64,000 nucleotides of DNA from Bacillota bacterium (GTDB taxonomy: Bacteria > Bacillota > Clostridia > Acetivibrionales > DSM-27016). The stretch covers positions 58,102 to 122,101 of the forward strand of contig JAEWDM010000005.1 of the NCBI GenBank assembly GCA_023390115.1. The letters run 5' to 3'. Under the pieces are notes generated by a model. The model saw only the letters and a program-made list of their open reading frames with translations, was not told the origin of the DNA and searched no databases. A program made the position numbers and the translations under genes. Below, in pieces: positions 7,638 through 16,895 of the stretch (the stretch's first letter is position 1; each line of letters opens with the position of its first letter).

Positions 7638-8744
7638 TCAGTCTTCCGCATCTTTAGGCTTTATTTTTGAAGAGAAAGCCTGCTTGAGGCTCTGACCGGT
7701 AAATATGCCGGGCAGTATGATTTTAATCATAAGAAGTACGATAGGGCCTAAAAGAAGCCCTGCAACGCCTGCCACCCGCAGGCCCACATACATGAACATA
7801 AGAGTAACCAGGGGGTGTACTCCTATTTGCTGGCCTATGATTTTCGGCTCCAGCACCTGACGTACAATAAGTATTATAAAGTAAAGAATAATAAGTGAAG
7901 CTCCTGCCCTGATATCACCGGATACAAAAGAGTAGATACTCCATGGTATAAGCACCGTGCCTGTGCCAAGCACGGGTAAAATGTCTATAATTCCGATGAC
8001 AATTGCGAGCAGAAGGGAATAGTTGATCCCTATGACTGACAGGCCGATCCACAGCTCTGTCATTGTAATGAGGAGAATTATTATATAAGCCTGCAAAAGC
8101 TTAAAAACAGAAGAGAGCATATCATTTTTAAAGCGGCTGAATTTGTTTACCCAATCTCCCGGCAGAAAAGAACGTATAAACGAAGAAATCTTATCCTTAT
8201 CGCTGGCAAAAAAGAAAGTGGCAAGAATTGTAATTATAACAAAAATAAGTATCTGCGGAAGCGATGCCGCAGTAGAGTACACACCCTTTACAATAGACTC
8301 AAGTATAGTTGATATTGAGCTTGTAAGCTGCTTAAGTATGTCATAAAGGTTTGTGGAAAGCTCCTCCGGTATCCATAGAAGGATTTCATTAAGGCTTTGT
8401 ATCAGGGGACTAATATTATTTGTAAGGTCGTTTGCCAGTCCCGGCAAGCTGTTGAGCAGACCCTTTACTTCGTTGACGAGATTTATTATAATTCCATAGA
8501 CTATGAATGCGATACCTACAATCATTACGAAGAGGCTTAAGGACGCCGCCGCCTTTCTCTTTAGGCGCAGCCTCTTCATTAATAATGATATTAACGGCTC
8601 CATGAGAAAGGAAAAAATCAACGCTACAATAAATGGTGCAAAATAGGGCAGCAGCTTATATAATATTAAAATCCCTATTGCTCCGCAAACAATTATTAAA
8701 ATTAGTTTTATATTTTTTTTGAAAAAATTTTTTAATTCGCCCAT
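7638..8744 (-). CDS. ytvI: AI-2E family transporter, YtvI-like
   Basis: A 368-residue polytopic membrane protein with about seven to eight helices: an N-terminal helix pair, a long extracellular-type segment, and a C-terminal block containing IIGIIDILPVLGTGTVLIP and VLEPKIIGQQIGVHPLVTL, both characteristic of the AI-2E/PerM family. In spore formers, YtvI-type members are linked to sporulation. Family members have been connected to AI-2 export and to ion exchange, so the substrate is uncertain. A good promoter with a dyad lies just upstream. Confidence 0.82.
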   Translation of the reverse strand: MGELKNFFKKNIKLILIIVCGAIGILILYKLLPYFAPFIVALIFSFLMEPLISLLMKRLRLKRKAAASLSLFVMIVGIAFIVYGIIINLVNEVKGLLNSLPGLANDLTNNISPLIQSLNEILLWIPEELSTNLYDILKQLTSSISTILESIVKGVYSTAASLPQILIFVIITILATFFFASDKDKISSFIRSFLPGDWVNKFSRFKNDMLSSVFKLLQAYIIILLITMTELWIGLSVIGINYSLLLAIVIGIIDILPVLGTGTVLIPWSIYSFVSGDIRAGASLIILYFIILIVRQVLEPKIIGQQIGVHPLVTLMFMYVGLRVAGVAGLLLGPIVLLMIKIILPGIFTGQSLKQAFSSKIKPKDAED

Positions 8745-8773
8745 GGTAAACTTACTTCCTTATTAAGTAAAAA

Positions 8774-8824
8774 GTACTGTCTTGACAGTACAGTAATGTT
8801 ATCAAAATATACATCACGTGTCAA
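8774..8824 (-). promoter_or_regulatory. Promoter of the ytvI-like gene with an 18-bp operator-like dyad
   Basis: Reading the minus strand, TTGACA (8824-8819) and TAACAT (8801-8796) are separated by 17 bp. The expected transcription start, about 8789, falls inside the dyad GTACTGTC-TT-GACAGTAC at 8774-8791, which has 8-bp perfect arms. A repressor bound there would block initiation; no regulator gene is adjacent, so the binding protein is unknown. Confidence 0.5.
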
Positions 8825-8862
8825 GGCGATATAAGAGGGCTTCACATATAATTAACAAAAAA

Positions 8863-9687
8863 TTAAGAGTTGGGAGAGGGAGGATTCCTTCTATTTATAA
8901 ATACGGTGGAAAGTGCGGCCAGTGCAATGACAGAGCTTACTATCAGGGGCAGTGCATTGCTTAAGGCGTAGTCTTCAAGACCGGGTATTTTGCTCAGTAT
9001 AACGCTTGAGCTGTTGTAGAATACATGTATAAGTATAGGGCCCCATATTGAACGGGTCCATAGGCATACAGCCCCCAGTATTGCTCCAAGAACCGACGCA
9101 TATATTGCCTGAGTGAGGTTCAGGTGGTATATTCCGAAAAGCACAGCCTGAATTATGACGGCAGGGACGTCGGGCATGTTTTTCCCCAATTCCTTCAAGA
9201 TAAGTCCCCTGAAAATTATTTCCTCAATAATTGGGCCGGCAATCCCTATGCCAAGCAAAAGCACAAATGTAGAGTTGTCCTGAAAAATTATATTGAACAT
9301 ATTCTGAACATCGGGGGAGAGCCTGTCTATAGACAGTAAGGATACGAAGAAATTTACGGGAAGAACCAGAGACAACCCCAGCAGCAAGCTGAAAAATATA
9401 TTTTTCTTACTCATACCCGAAAAGCTGCAAAATGCCAAGAAATTCTCTTTTCTGAGCTTGAATATGCCCCAGTATATGAAGAAGGAAGCTGCGGCAGCGA
9501 GAATAAGTATAAATACCGTGCCCTTTAGTACAGGCTCAAGTATTTCGTCAGGATTAATATTGAACGGGTTTTGAATAATTGCCTTTATGATGTGGAAGAA
9601 GCCTGCTATACTCCCGAGATAGCTTTGAAGTATAAAGTAGACTCCCAGATAAAGCAGTATAAAGGCGCACATCTTTAAATATTTCAT
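8863..9687 (-). CDS. CPBP family intramembrane glutamic/metallo-endopeptidase
   Basis: A 274-residue membrane protein with about eight helices. The signature PIIEEIIFRGLI carries the paired Glu and Arg of the CPBP (Abi) family, and the following helices supply the His residues in FGIYHLNL and ILIHVFYN. Members are homologues of CAAX prenyl protease Rce1; in Gram-positives they serve in bacteriocin self-immunity or in protein processing. The bacteriocin locus of this window is 13 kb away on the opposite strand, so a link is not indicated by position. The 264 bp to the divergent dehydrogenase gene contain promoters for both. Confidence 0.85.
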   Translation of the reverse strand: MKYLKMCAFILLYLGVYFILQSYLGSIAGFFHIIKAIIQNPFNINPDEILEPVLKGTVFILILAAAASFFIYWGIFKLRKENFLAFCSFSGMSKKNIFFSLLLGLSLVLPVNFFVSLLSIDRLSPDVQNMFNIIFQDNSTFVLLLGIGIAGPIIEEIIFRGLILKELGKNMPDVPAVIIQAVLFGIYHLNLTQAIYASVLGAILGAVCLWTRSIWGPILIHVFYNSSSVILSKIPGLEDYALSNALPLIVSSVIALAALSTVFINRRNPPSPNS

Positions 9688-9738
9688 CTATTGCAGGCCT
9701 CCTTTAGCATGAATACTTACATTCTGCCCATTATATTC

Positions 9739-9766
9739 ATTTTACATGTATTCTTTTAATTGTCAA
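9739..9766 (-). promoter_or_regulatory. Candidate promoter of the CPBP protease gene
   Basis: On the minus strand TTGACA (9766-9761) and TAAAAT (9744-9739) are 16 bp apart, about 50 bp upstream of the ATG. The start would lie a few bases downstream near 9732. Confidence 0.5.
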
Positions 9767-9821
9767 TGAGAATTCTTCTATAATTTTTTGCACTATTTAT
9801 TGTATTGTTTTATAAAAATAA

Positions 9822-9851
9822 TGACAAAATCTATCGGATGTATGTTATAAT
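9822..9851 (+). promoter_or_regulatory. Candidate promoter of the polyol dehydrogenase gene
   Basis: TGACAA at 9822-9827 and a perfect TATAAT at 9846-9851 with 18 bp between, about 100 bp upstream of the start codon. The -35 is weak, which fits a regulated promoter. Confidence 0.45.
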
Positions 9852-9952
9852 AGAACATATAATATAATATTTTTACATCCATTTTTATTCAGTATACTAC
9901 ATTTATAAAATCAGCATTATAATGTAGATAGTTTATTTGGGAGGTTATAAAA

Positions 9953-11218
9953 ATGAAAACAAAAGCGGTAAGATTATACGGAAAAAATGATTTAAGGCTT
10001 GAGGAATTTGAGCTTCCTCAGATAAAGGAAGATGAGATACTGGCGCATATTATTTCCGACAGCATTTGTATGTCTTCTTATAAGGCATCTATACAGGGAA
10101 GCGATCACAAGAGGGTTCCCAACGATATTGACCGCAAGCCCATTATTATAGGACATGAGTTTTGCGGAGAAATTGTGGAAGTGGGGGCAAAGTGGAAGGG
10201 ACAGTTTAAGGAGGGCGACAAGTTTTCAATACAGCCTGCCATGAATAAGAAGGATGACCCATACGCCGCGCCCGGATATTCCTTTCAATATATAGGGGGG
10301 AGTGCCACCTATATCGTTATACCCAATGAAGTAATGGAGCTCGGATGTTTGCTGAACTATAAAGGAGACGCATACTTTTACGGCTCTTTATCAGAGCCTA
10401 TGTCATGTATAGTGGGTACTTTCCATGCTAATTACCATACCACGGGAGGAAGTTATGTTCATGACATGGGTATAAAGGAAGGCGGAAGTATGGCCATACT
10501 TGCGGGCGTAGGTCCTATGGGGCTCGGGGCAATAGACTATGCCCTTCACTGTGACAGGAAGCCCGGGCTGCTTGTGGTGACCGACATTGATGCTGCCAGG
10601 CTGGAAAGGGCAGGCTCCATATACACCGTGGAGGATGCAAAAAGGAATGGGGTTGAGCTTATATATGTAAATACCGTATCTGTCAACAACCCTGAAGATT
10701 ATTTAGTCTCACTTACAGGAGGGAAGGGGTACGACGACGTTATGGTGTTTGCCCCGGTAAAGCCTGTTGTAGAAATGGGGGATAAAATACTTGGGCGTGA
10801 CGGGTGCTTGAATTTCTTTGCAGGCCCTAGCAATACTGCATTTTCGGCAGAGTTCAATTTTTACAATGTGCACTACAATTCCACACATGTCGTAGGTACC
10901 AGCGGGGGAAATACTCAGGATATGATAGAGTCACTGGACATGATGGCAGGGGGAAGCATTAACCCGTCGTCAATGATTACTCATGTCGGAGGCCTTAATT
11001 CTGTGGTTGAGACAACGCTAAACCTGCCTAAAATACCCGGAGGCAAAAAGCTCATATATACTAACATAGATATGCCGCTGACTGCTATAGCAGATTTTGC
11101 GGAAAAAGGAAAGAGAGATCCCCTTCTTGCGGCCTTGAACGAAATAGTAGCCAGAAATAATGGGCTGTGGTGTGCAGAGGCAGAAAAGTATCTTCTGAGC
11201 AATGCAAAAGCCATATGA
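9953..11218 (+). CDS. Zinc-type alcohol dehydrogenase, SorE-like (L-sorbose-1-phosphate reductase family)
   Basis: A 421-residue medium-chain dehydrogenase, longer than the usual 340-360. The catalytic-zinc region IICMSSYKASIQG-like start, GHEFCGEIVEVG and the cofactor-domain segment MAILAGVGPMGLGAIDYAL are visible. The four-Cys structural zinc lobe typical of alcohol dehydrogenases is not evident. Overall pattern and length recall the L-sorbose-1-phosphate reductase (SorE) group, which interconverts a ketose phosphate and a polyol phosphate with NAD(P)H. GGGAGG precedes the ATG. It heads a cluster with a 2-oxoacid dehydrogenase complex, a DeoR regulator and a SrlD-like dehydrogenase, so a sugar-alcohol route is plausible; no PTS or kinase gene is present nearby. 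Confidence 0.72.
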   Translation: MKTKAVRLYGKNDLRLEEFELPQIKEDEILAHIISDSICMSSYKASIQGSDHKRVPNDIDRKPIIIGHEFCGEIVEVGAKWKGQFKEGDKFSIQPAMNKKDDPYAAPGYSFQYIGGSATYIVIPNEVMELGCLLNYKGDAYFYGSLSEPMSCIVGTFHANYHTTGGSYVHDMGIKEGGSMAILAGVGPMGLGAIDYALHCDRKPGLLVVTDIDAARLERAGSIYTVEDAKRNGVELIYVNTVSVNNPEDYLVSLTGGKGYDDVMVFAPVKPVVEMGDKILGRDGCLNFFAGPSNTAFSAEFNFYNVHYNSTHVVGTSGGNTQDMIESLDMMAGGSINPSSMITHVGGLNSVVETTLNLPKIPGGKKLIYTNIDMPLTAIADFAEKGKRDPLLAALNEIVARNNGLWCAEAEKYLLSNAKAI

Positions 11219-11259
11219 TGTTTAAGGCAGCTTGTTAATGACGGGGTGTTAATTGGATG

Positions 11260-11288
11260 TTGACATGCCAGATGTGAAGTGATAATAT
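11260..11288 (+). promoter_or_regulatory. Candidate promoter of the 2-oxoacid dehydrogenase genes
   Basis: TTGACA at 11260-11265 and TAATAT at 11283-11288 with a 17-bp spacer, 144 bp before the E2 start. A long untranslated leader would result; the AT-rich leader shows no recognised riboswitch. Confidence 0.45.
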
Positions 11289-11431
11289 TTAACTATAAAA
11301 TGTTATATTTTATCACAAATCTAACGTCCACATTTATATTACAACATCTTTGAAGTATTAATCTACATATTTCAATAGGCATTTGCTAAAAATAAGGTTG
11401 AAATATGTAAGCATAAAATAAGGGGGTAAAT

Positions 11432-12793
11432 ATGGCAACACCAGTAATTATGCCAAGACAGGGGCAGTCGGTAGAGAGCTGTATTATAGCTAAGTGGCAC
11501 AAAAAAAAGGGCGATAAGGTTCAGCCGGGAGATATTCTGTTCACGTATGAGACCGACAAGGCCACCTTTGATGAAGAGGCCAAGGCAGGAGGTACTCTTC
11601 TGGAGCTCTTTTTTGAAGAGGGCGATGATGTACCATGCCTTGTTAATGTATGCGTAATAGGTAATGAGGGAGAAAGCAGTGCCGAGTTTAATCCGAATGC
11701 CGGGCAGTCCGGACAGGAGGAAGAGAAGCAGGATAATGAAGAGGTAAAAAAAGAGTATCAGAGTGAAGAAGTGCCTGTCTTAAATACCGGGGCCGCACTT
11801 AACGGGGACAGGGAACTGAAGGTTTCTCCCAGAGCCAAAAATATGGCGGAAAGGGCGGGGGTTGACTACAGGCTTGCAAGCGGGACGGGTCCTCAGGGAA
11901 GGGTTATTGAGAGGGATATTGTTTCTCTCAGAGAAAATGGCCCCGTTTTAACCTCTGCTGCCAGAAATGAGTACACGAATATGGAGGGGGTGCAGCTTCC
12001 GTCAGGTACGGGACTGGGAGGAAGAATTACTACGGCAGACTTAAGTGCTCCGGTGCATGCCGCGGCGGGTACACCTGTGCGGAGCAGTGAGGCAAAGCCT
12101 GATTATGAGGAAGTAAAGCTGACTAATATAAGAAAAGTAATTGCAAAGGCAATGCACCATTCCATAAGCTCAACCTGCCAGTTAACCTTGAACACTTCCT
12201 TTGACGCGACCGAAATACTTGCGTACAGAAAAAAGCTTAAGGAAGGCAGGGACAGGCTTAAGCTTGAAAATATAACCTTAAACGATATAATACTCTATAC
12301 CGTATCAAGGACAATTTTAAGGCACAGGGATTTGAATGCACATTTCCTTGATGACAGGATGCTCTACTTCAATAATGTTAATTTGGGAGTGGCCGTTGAT
12401 ACCGAGAGAGGTCTTATGGTTCCCACAGTATTTAATGCAAACTTAAAATCGTTGAATGAAATATCTTTAGAGGTCAAAAGAATGGCCGAGGAGTGCCAGA
12501 AGGGTACTGTAAATCCCGACCTTCTTAAGGGAGGGAGCTTCACCATAACCAATCTGGGGACTATGGATATAGAGTCGTTTACCCCTGTGCTCAATGCCCC
12601 TCAAACGGGTATTTTAGGCGTCAACACCATTATACAGAGGGCAAGAGAGGTAAAGGGAGAATATGTATACTATCCCGCAATGGGATTGTCCCTGACCTTT
12701 GACCATAGGGCACTTGACGGAGCACCGGCAGCAAGGTTCCTTCAGGATCTTAAGTCGGGCCTTGAAAATTTTAGCATTTTGCTTGCGAAATAA
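11432..12793 (+). CDS. 2-oxoacid dehydrogenase E2 (dihydrolipoamide acyltransferase)
   Basis: A 453-residue E2. One lipoyl domain occupies residues 1-80 with the lipoylated Lys43 in ETDKATFD. A peripheral subunit-binding domain follows (SPRAKNMAERAGVDY to GPQGRVIERDI, about 131-165). A second, degenerate copy follows (TSAARNEY, then SGTGLGGRITTADL), which is unusual. The catalytic domain ends with the active-site DHRALDGAP. It transfers the acyl group from E1 to CoA as the core of the complex. GGGGGT precedes the ATG, and the E3 gene follows after 12 bp. Which oxoacid (pyruvate, acetoin-related, branched-chain or a sugar-derived acid) cannot be read. Confidence 0.9.
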   Translation: MATPVIMPRQGQSVESCIIAKWHKKKGDKVQPGDILFTYETDKATFDEEAKAGGTLLELFFEEGDDVPCLVNVCVIGNEGESSAEFNPNAGQSGQEEEKQDNEEVKKEYQSEEVPVLNTGAALNGDRELKVSPRAKNMAERAGVDYRLASGTGPQGRVIERDIVSLRENGPVLTSAARNEYTNMEGVQLPSGTGLGGRITTADLSAPVHAAAGTPVRSSEAKPDYEEVKLTNIRKVIAKAMHHSISSTCQLTLNTSFDATEILAYRKKLKEGRDRLKLENITLNDIILYTVSRTILRHRDLNAHFLDDRMLYFNNVNLGVAVDTERGLMVPTVFNANLKSLNEISLEVKRMAEECQKGTVNPDLLKGGSFTITNLGTMDIESFTPVLNAPQTGILGVNTIIQRAREVKGEYVYYPAMGLSLTFDHRALDGAPAARFLQDLKSGLENFSILLAK

Positions 12794-12805
12794 GGGGAGA
12801 ATATT

Positions 12806-14176
12806 ATGGTATATGACTTGATTGTGCTAGGCGGCGGACCCGCAGGATACCTGGCGGCTGAAAGAGCGGGACATGCGGGGCTCAATACTCTTCTGGTTGA
12901 AAAAAGGTTTGTGGGCGGGGTGTGCCTTAACGAAGGCTGCATACCTTCAAAGGCCCTCTTGTATTCCGCAAAGGTGCTGGATTATGCCAGACATGGTGAG
13001 AAATACGGTGTTACGGCTCAGAATGTAGTATTTAACCATGAAGCTGTTATTGAAAGAAAAAACAAGGTTGTAAAAACTCTGGTATCGGGAATTAAGAGCA
13101 AGCTTAAAAAGAATAAGGTTACCGTTGCTGAGGGAATGGGCAGTATTTCCGGGAAAAGCCCTGAGGGCTACCAGGTAAAGGTGAGTGACCAGCTATATAC
13201 AGGCAAAAGGCTTCTTATTGCAACAGGCTCCATGCCTGTAATACCTCCTATTCCCGGAGTAAGGGAGGGCATGGAAAAGGGCACGGTTTTGACTAACAGG
13301 GAGATACTGGATATTAAAGAGGCACCCTCCTCTCTGGTCATTGTGGGAGGGGGAGTAATAGGGCTGGAAATGGCGTCCTATTTCAATTCGGCTGGAAGCA
13401 AGGTAACGATAATTGAAATGCTTGATCACATTGGAGGGTATACCGACAGGGAAATTTCAGAAATTCTTATGAAGAATTATGAAAAGAAGGGCATTGAATT
13501 CAAACTGGGATGCAGGGTAGTTGAAATAAAGGACGGCTCGGTAGTATATGAATCCAAGGGCGAAAAGCTGTCTGCTGCCGCTGAGAAAGTGCTTATGAGT
13601 ATAGGAAGAAGGCCTGTAACCGAAAGCCTTGGCCTTGAAACCATAGGCGTGGAGCTTGAAAGGGGCAGTATAAAAACAGATGAAAGAGGCAAAACCAATA
13701 TTCCGGAGGTCTATGCGGCAGGAGATGTAAATGGGCGCTCCATGCTGGCACATACCGCATACCGTGAGGCTGAGGTTTGCATAAACAATATTCTCGGAAA
13801 AAAGGACATAATGAGATATAATGCCATCCCGTCAGTTATATATACAAATCCCGAGGTAGGATGCGTAGGTGAGACGGAGGAGTCTGCGAGACAAAAGGGA
13901 ATTGAATATGAGGCCGCTAAAATCTCAATGATGTACAGCGGAAGATATGTCGCCGAAAATGACGGCGGAGACGGAATATGCAAGATCATAGTGGACAAAA
14001 AATATAAAAAGCTTATCGGTGTCCATATGATAGGGAGCTATGCCTCCGAAATTATTTACGGAGCGGGTATTATGATAGAAACAGAGATGATGGTGAAGGA
14101 CATAAAGGAGCTCGTATTCCCTCACCCGACTGTCTGTGAGGTTATAAGGGAAGGAATATTTGAGTTTCAACTATAA
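12806..14176 (+). CDS. lpdA: Dihydrolipoamide dehydrogenase (E3)
   Basis: A 456-residue flavoprotein disulfide reductase that reoxidises the lipoyl groups of E2 with NAD+. The FAD motif VLGGGPAGYLAAE is at the N-terminus, the redox disulfide is C40-x4-C45 in GGVCLNEGCIPSKAL, the NAD motif is IVGGGVIGLEMAS, a second FAD-contact segment is VYAAGDVNG, and the C-terminal catalytic HPTVCE is present. Length is normal. It is 12 bp downstream of E2 and 21 bp upstream of the E1 gene, so it is dedicated to this complex. Confidence 0.92.
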   Translation: MVYDLIVLGGGPAGYLAAERAGHAGLNTLLVEKRFVGGVCLNEGCIPSKALLYSAKVLDYARHGEKYGVTAQNVVFNHEAVIERKNKVVKTLVSGIKSKLKKNKVTVAEGMGSISGKSPEGYQVKVSDQLYTGKRLLIATGSMPVIPPIPGVREGMEKGTVLTNREILDIKEAPSSLVIVGGGVIGLEMASYFNSAGSKVTIIEMLDHIGGYTDREISEILMKNYEKKGIEFKLGCRVVEIKDGSVVYESKGEKLSAAAEKVLMSIGRRPVTESLGLETIGVELERGSIKTDERGKTNIPEVYAAGDVNGRSMLAHTAYREAEVCINNILGKKDIMRYNAIPSVIYTNPEVGCVGETEESARQKGIEYEAAKISMMYSGRYVAENDGGDGICKIIVDKKYKKLIGVHMIGSYASEIIYGAGIMIETEMMVKDIKELVFPHPTVCEVIREGIFEFQL

Positions 14177-14197
14177 TATTAAAGTGAGGTTTTCATT

Positions 14198-16669
14198 ATG
14201 CCAAAGGTGCAATTTATTAATCCCAATGAGATTAGAAAAAGCGGAAAAATTAAGTTTAAGGATATACCTGTCAATCAGTACAAAAAAACCATAGATCAGG
14301 AAAAGGCAAACTTTTCTACCGGGGATTTTTTAAGGATTTACAGGGACATGGCTATCATCAGGGAATTTGAGACCATGCTGAACGCTATAAAAACCACAAA
14401 TGAGTACAACGGAATTCAGTACAACCATCCCGGGCCTGCGCATTTATCGACAGGACAGGAGGCGTCTTCGGTGGGACAGGCATATTTGCTTGACAAGGAC
14501 GACTATATATTCGGATCACACCGAAGCCACGGGGAGATTCTTGCAAAGGGGCTTTCAGCTATTGAAAAGCTTAGCGACAAAGAATTGCTTGAAATAATGG
14601 AAAGCTTTTTTGACGGCACAATATTAAGAGTTGTTGAGGGAAAACAGAAAAACAAGGGCAGCGTAAAGGAGCTTGCTGTAGACTTTCTTGTATATGGCAC
14701 TCTGGCCGAGATTTTTGCGCGTGAGACAGGCTTTCACAAAGGGCTGGGAGGATCAATGCACGCTTTCTTTACCCCCTTCGGAATTTATCCCAACAACGCC
14801 ATAGTAGGCGGTTCGGCCGACATATCTGTGGGAGCTGCACTGTACAAGAAGATAAACCGCAAAAAGGGTATAGTAATTGCAAATATAGGCGATGCGTCAA
14901 TGGGCTGCGGACCTGTATGGGAAGCACTTTGCCTGGCCGCAATGGATCAGTACAAGCTGCTTTGGGAGGGTGAGTATAAGGGAGGTCTTCCATTTATACT
15001 GAACTTCTTTAATAACCAGTACGGGATGGGCGGACAGACGGCAGGAGAGACGATGGGCTATAACATGCTTGCAAGAGTGGGAGCAGGAGTAAACCCTGAG
15101 CAGATGCATTCTGAAAGAATAGACGGATACAACCCTCTGGCTGTTATAGACGCCATAAGGAGAAAGAAAAAGATACTGGAGGAAAAGAACGGCCCGGTGA
15201 TGCTGGATACCTTGACCTACAGGACTACGGGACATTCTCCTTCAGATGCGTCAAGCTACAGGAGCAAGGAGGAAATTGAGCTGTGGGCCGAGAATGACTC
15301 TCTGCAGGAATATATGGACAAGCTTATTAAGGCAAAGGTTGCGGCAAAAGAGGATTTTGACGCAATTGGAGAAAATGTCAGAGAGCTTATGACTAAAATA
15401 TGCAGGCTTGCAGTGGACGACAGTGTCTCTCCAAGAATGGATCTCATGAAAAGGCCGGACAGCATCGCCGGACTGATGTTCTCAAACCAGCGCATTGAAA
15501 AAATGGAGGACAGGGAATGTGATGTGTTGATCCCCAAGGAAGAAAATCCCAGAGTGCAGCAGATAAAGAAAAAAATCAGGGTAGGCATTGAAAACGGAAA
15601 GCCTGTTTCCAAGAACAGGGTTTACCAGTTCAGAGATGCTGTATTTGAAGCAATGCTCGATAAGTTCTACACAGACCCGACGCTTATAGCATATGGTGAG
15701 GAGAACAGGGACTGGGGCGGAGCCTTTGCGGTATACAGAGGGCTTACGGAAGCACTTCCCTATCACAGGCTTTTTAATTCTCCTATTTCAGAGGCTGCTA
15801 TTGTAGGATCGGCTGTAGGGTATGCGCTGTGCGGAGGAAGAGTGGTTGTGGAGCTTATGTACTGCGACTTTTTGGGAAGATCGGGAGATGAGATATTCAA
15901 CCAGCTGTCCAAATGGCAGTCTATGAGCGCAGGCGTTTTGAAAATGCCTGTGGTTGTGAGAGTTTCGGTAGGCTCCAAATACGGGGCTCAGCATTCACAG
16001 GACTGGACCTCGCTGTGTGCGCATATACCGGGGCTGAAGATTGTATTCCCCGTGACCCCATATGATGCAAAGGGATTGATGAACAGTGCTCTTATGGGGA
16101 CGGACCCCGTAATATTCTTTGAGAGCCAGAGGCTTTACGACATAGGCGAGATGTTCCGCTCAGAAGGGGTTCCTGAGGGCTATTACGAGATACCGCTTGG
16201 CGAGCCAGATATTAAAAAGCAGGGCGGCGATATTACCATACTTACAATAGGCGCCACCCTTTATACCGCCCTGAACGCGGCAAAGATGCTTGAGGAAAAG
16301 TACGGCATGTCCGCCGAGGTTATAGATGCAAGATCAATAGTTCCCTTTAATTATGAAAAGGTTATTGAGTCGGTGAAAAAGACCGGAAGGATTGTACTCG
16401 CCAGTGATGCCTGTGAAAGAGGCTCCCATTTGAAGGACATAGCACAGAACATAAGCGAGATGGCCTTTGATCACCTGGACGCCCCTCCGGTTGTAGTAGG
16501 GGCAAAAAACTGGATTACTCCCGCTCATGAGCTTGAGGAGTACTTCTTCCCTCAGCCTGAGTGGATAATTGATGCAATACATGAAAAAATCATGCCTTTA
16601 AAGGGGCATACGGCAAAAAATAATTTTACTGTAAATGAGCAGATGAGAATAAGCAAAGCAGGGATATAG
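14198..16669 (+). CDS. 2-oxoacid dehydrogenase E1, fused alpha and beta subunits
   Basis: An 823-residue thiamin-diphosphate enzyme in which the normally separate E1 alpha and E1 beta chains are joined. The alpha half (about 1-470) contains HPGPAHLSTGQEA, FHKGLGGSMHAFF and the ThDP motif from GDASMGCGP to LNFFNNQYG, with a longer spacing than usual because of an insertion. The beta half (about 480-823) contains GEENRDWGGAF, NSPISEAAIVGSAVGYAL and EVIDARSIVPFN. It decarboxylates a 2-oxoacid and acylates the E2 lipoyl group. Order E2-E3-E1 is inverted relative to the common E1-E2-E3. The alpha domain differs from standard pyruvate dehydrogenase, so the substrate is open. Confidence 0.88.
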   Translation: MPKVQFINPNEIRKSGKIKFKDIPVNQYKKTIDQEKANFSTGDFLRIYRDMAIIREFETMLNAIKTTNEYNGIQYNHPGPAHLSTGQEASSVGQAYLLDKDDYIFGSHRSHGEILAKGLSAIEKLSDKELLEIMESFFDGTILRVVEGKQKNKGSVKELAVDFLVYGTLAEIFARETGFHKGLGGSMHAFFTPFGIYPNNAIVGGSADISVGAALYKKINRKKGIVIANIGDASMGCGPVWEALCLAAMDQYKLLWEGEYKGGLPFILNFFNNQYGMGGQTAGETMGYNMLARVGAGVNPEQMHSERIDGYNPLAVIDAIRRKKKILEEKNGPVMLDTLTYRTTGHSPSDASSYRSKEEIELWAENDSLQEYMDKLIKAKVAAKEDFDAIGENVRELMTKICRLAVDDSVSPRMDLMKRPDSIAGLMFSNQRIEKMEDRECDVLIPKEENPRVQQIKKKIRVGIENGKPVSKNRVYQFRDAVFEAMLDKFYTDPTLIAYGEENRDWGGAFAVYRGLTEALPYHRLFNSPISEAAIVGSAVGYALCGGRVVVELMYCDFLGRSGDEIFNQLSKWQSMSAGVLKMPVVVRVSVGSKYGAQHSQDWTSLCAHIPGLKIVFPVTPYDAKGLMNSALMGTDPVIFFESQRLYDIGEMFRSEGVPEGYYEIPLGEPDIKKQGGDITILTIGATLYTALNAAKMLEEKYGMSAEVIDARSIVPFNYEKVIESVKKTGRIVLASDACERGSHLKDIAQNISEMAFDHLDAPPVVVGAKNWITPAHELEEYFFPQPEWIIDAIHEKIMPLKGHTAKNNFTVNEQMRISKAGI

Positions 16670-16752
16670 TTTAATATTTGAACAGACTCCGGGCCAGAAA
16701 TGTTTTTGCCTTGCTTTGGCATAGCAGACGTATTTTGAATATTAAGGTTGAG

Positions 16753-16812
16753 ATTCAGGTTAAGTAATGTTAACATATAATATGGAATAAATTAGATTAT
16801 ATTAACCTGAAT
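16753..16812. promoter_or_regulatory. Spaced inverted repeat upstream of the DeoR gene
   Basis: ATTCAGGTTAA at 16753-16763 and its exact complement TTAACCTGAAT at 16802-16812 flank a 38-bp AT-rich core. The arms bracket a likely promoter region 84 bp before the DeoR gene. DeoR-family regulators often bind spaced repeats and loop DNA, so this is a candidate operator for the neighbouring regulator. Confidence 0.45.
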
Positions 16813-16895
16813 TCTTGCCTTGAAGCCTTTATTGTGACATAAAACCGGTGCCTTAAGACTTGGCATAGATGGTTGATATTATGGAGTGTGATTGC

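Noticed and set aside
8863..9687. CPBP protease as immunity protein for the bacteriocin locus
   Set aside because: It lies 13 kb away on the opposite strand with its own promoter; position gives no support for that role.
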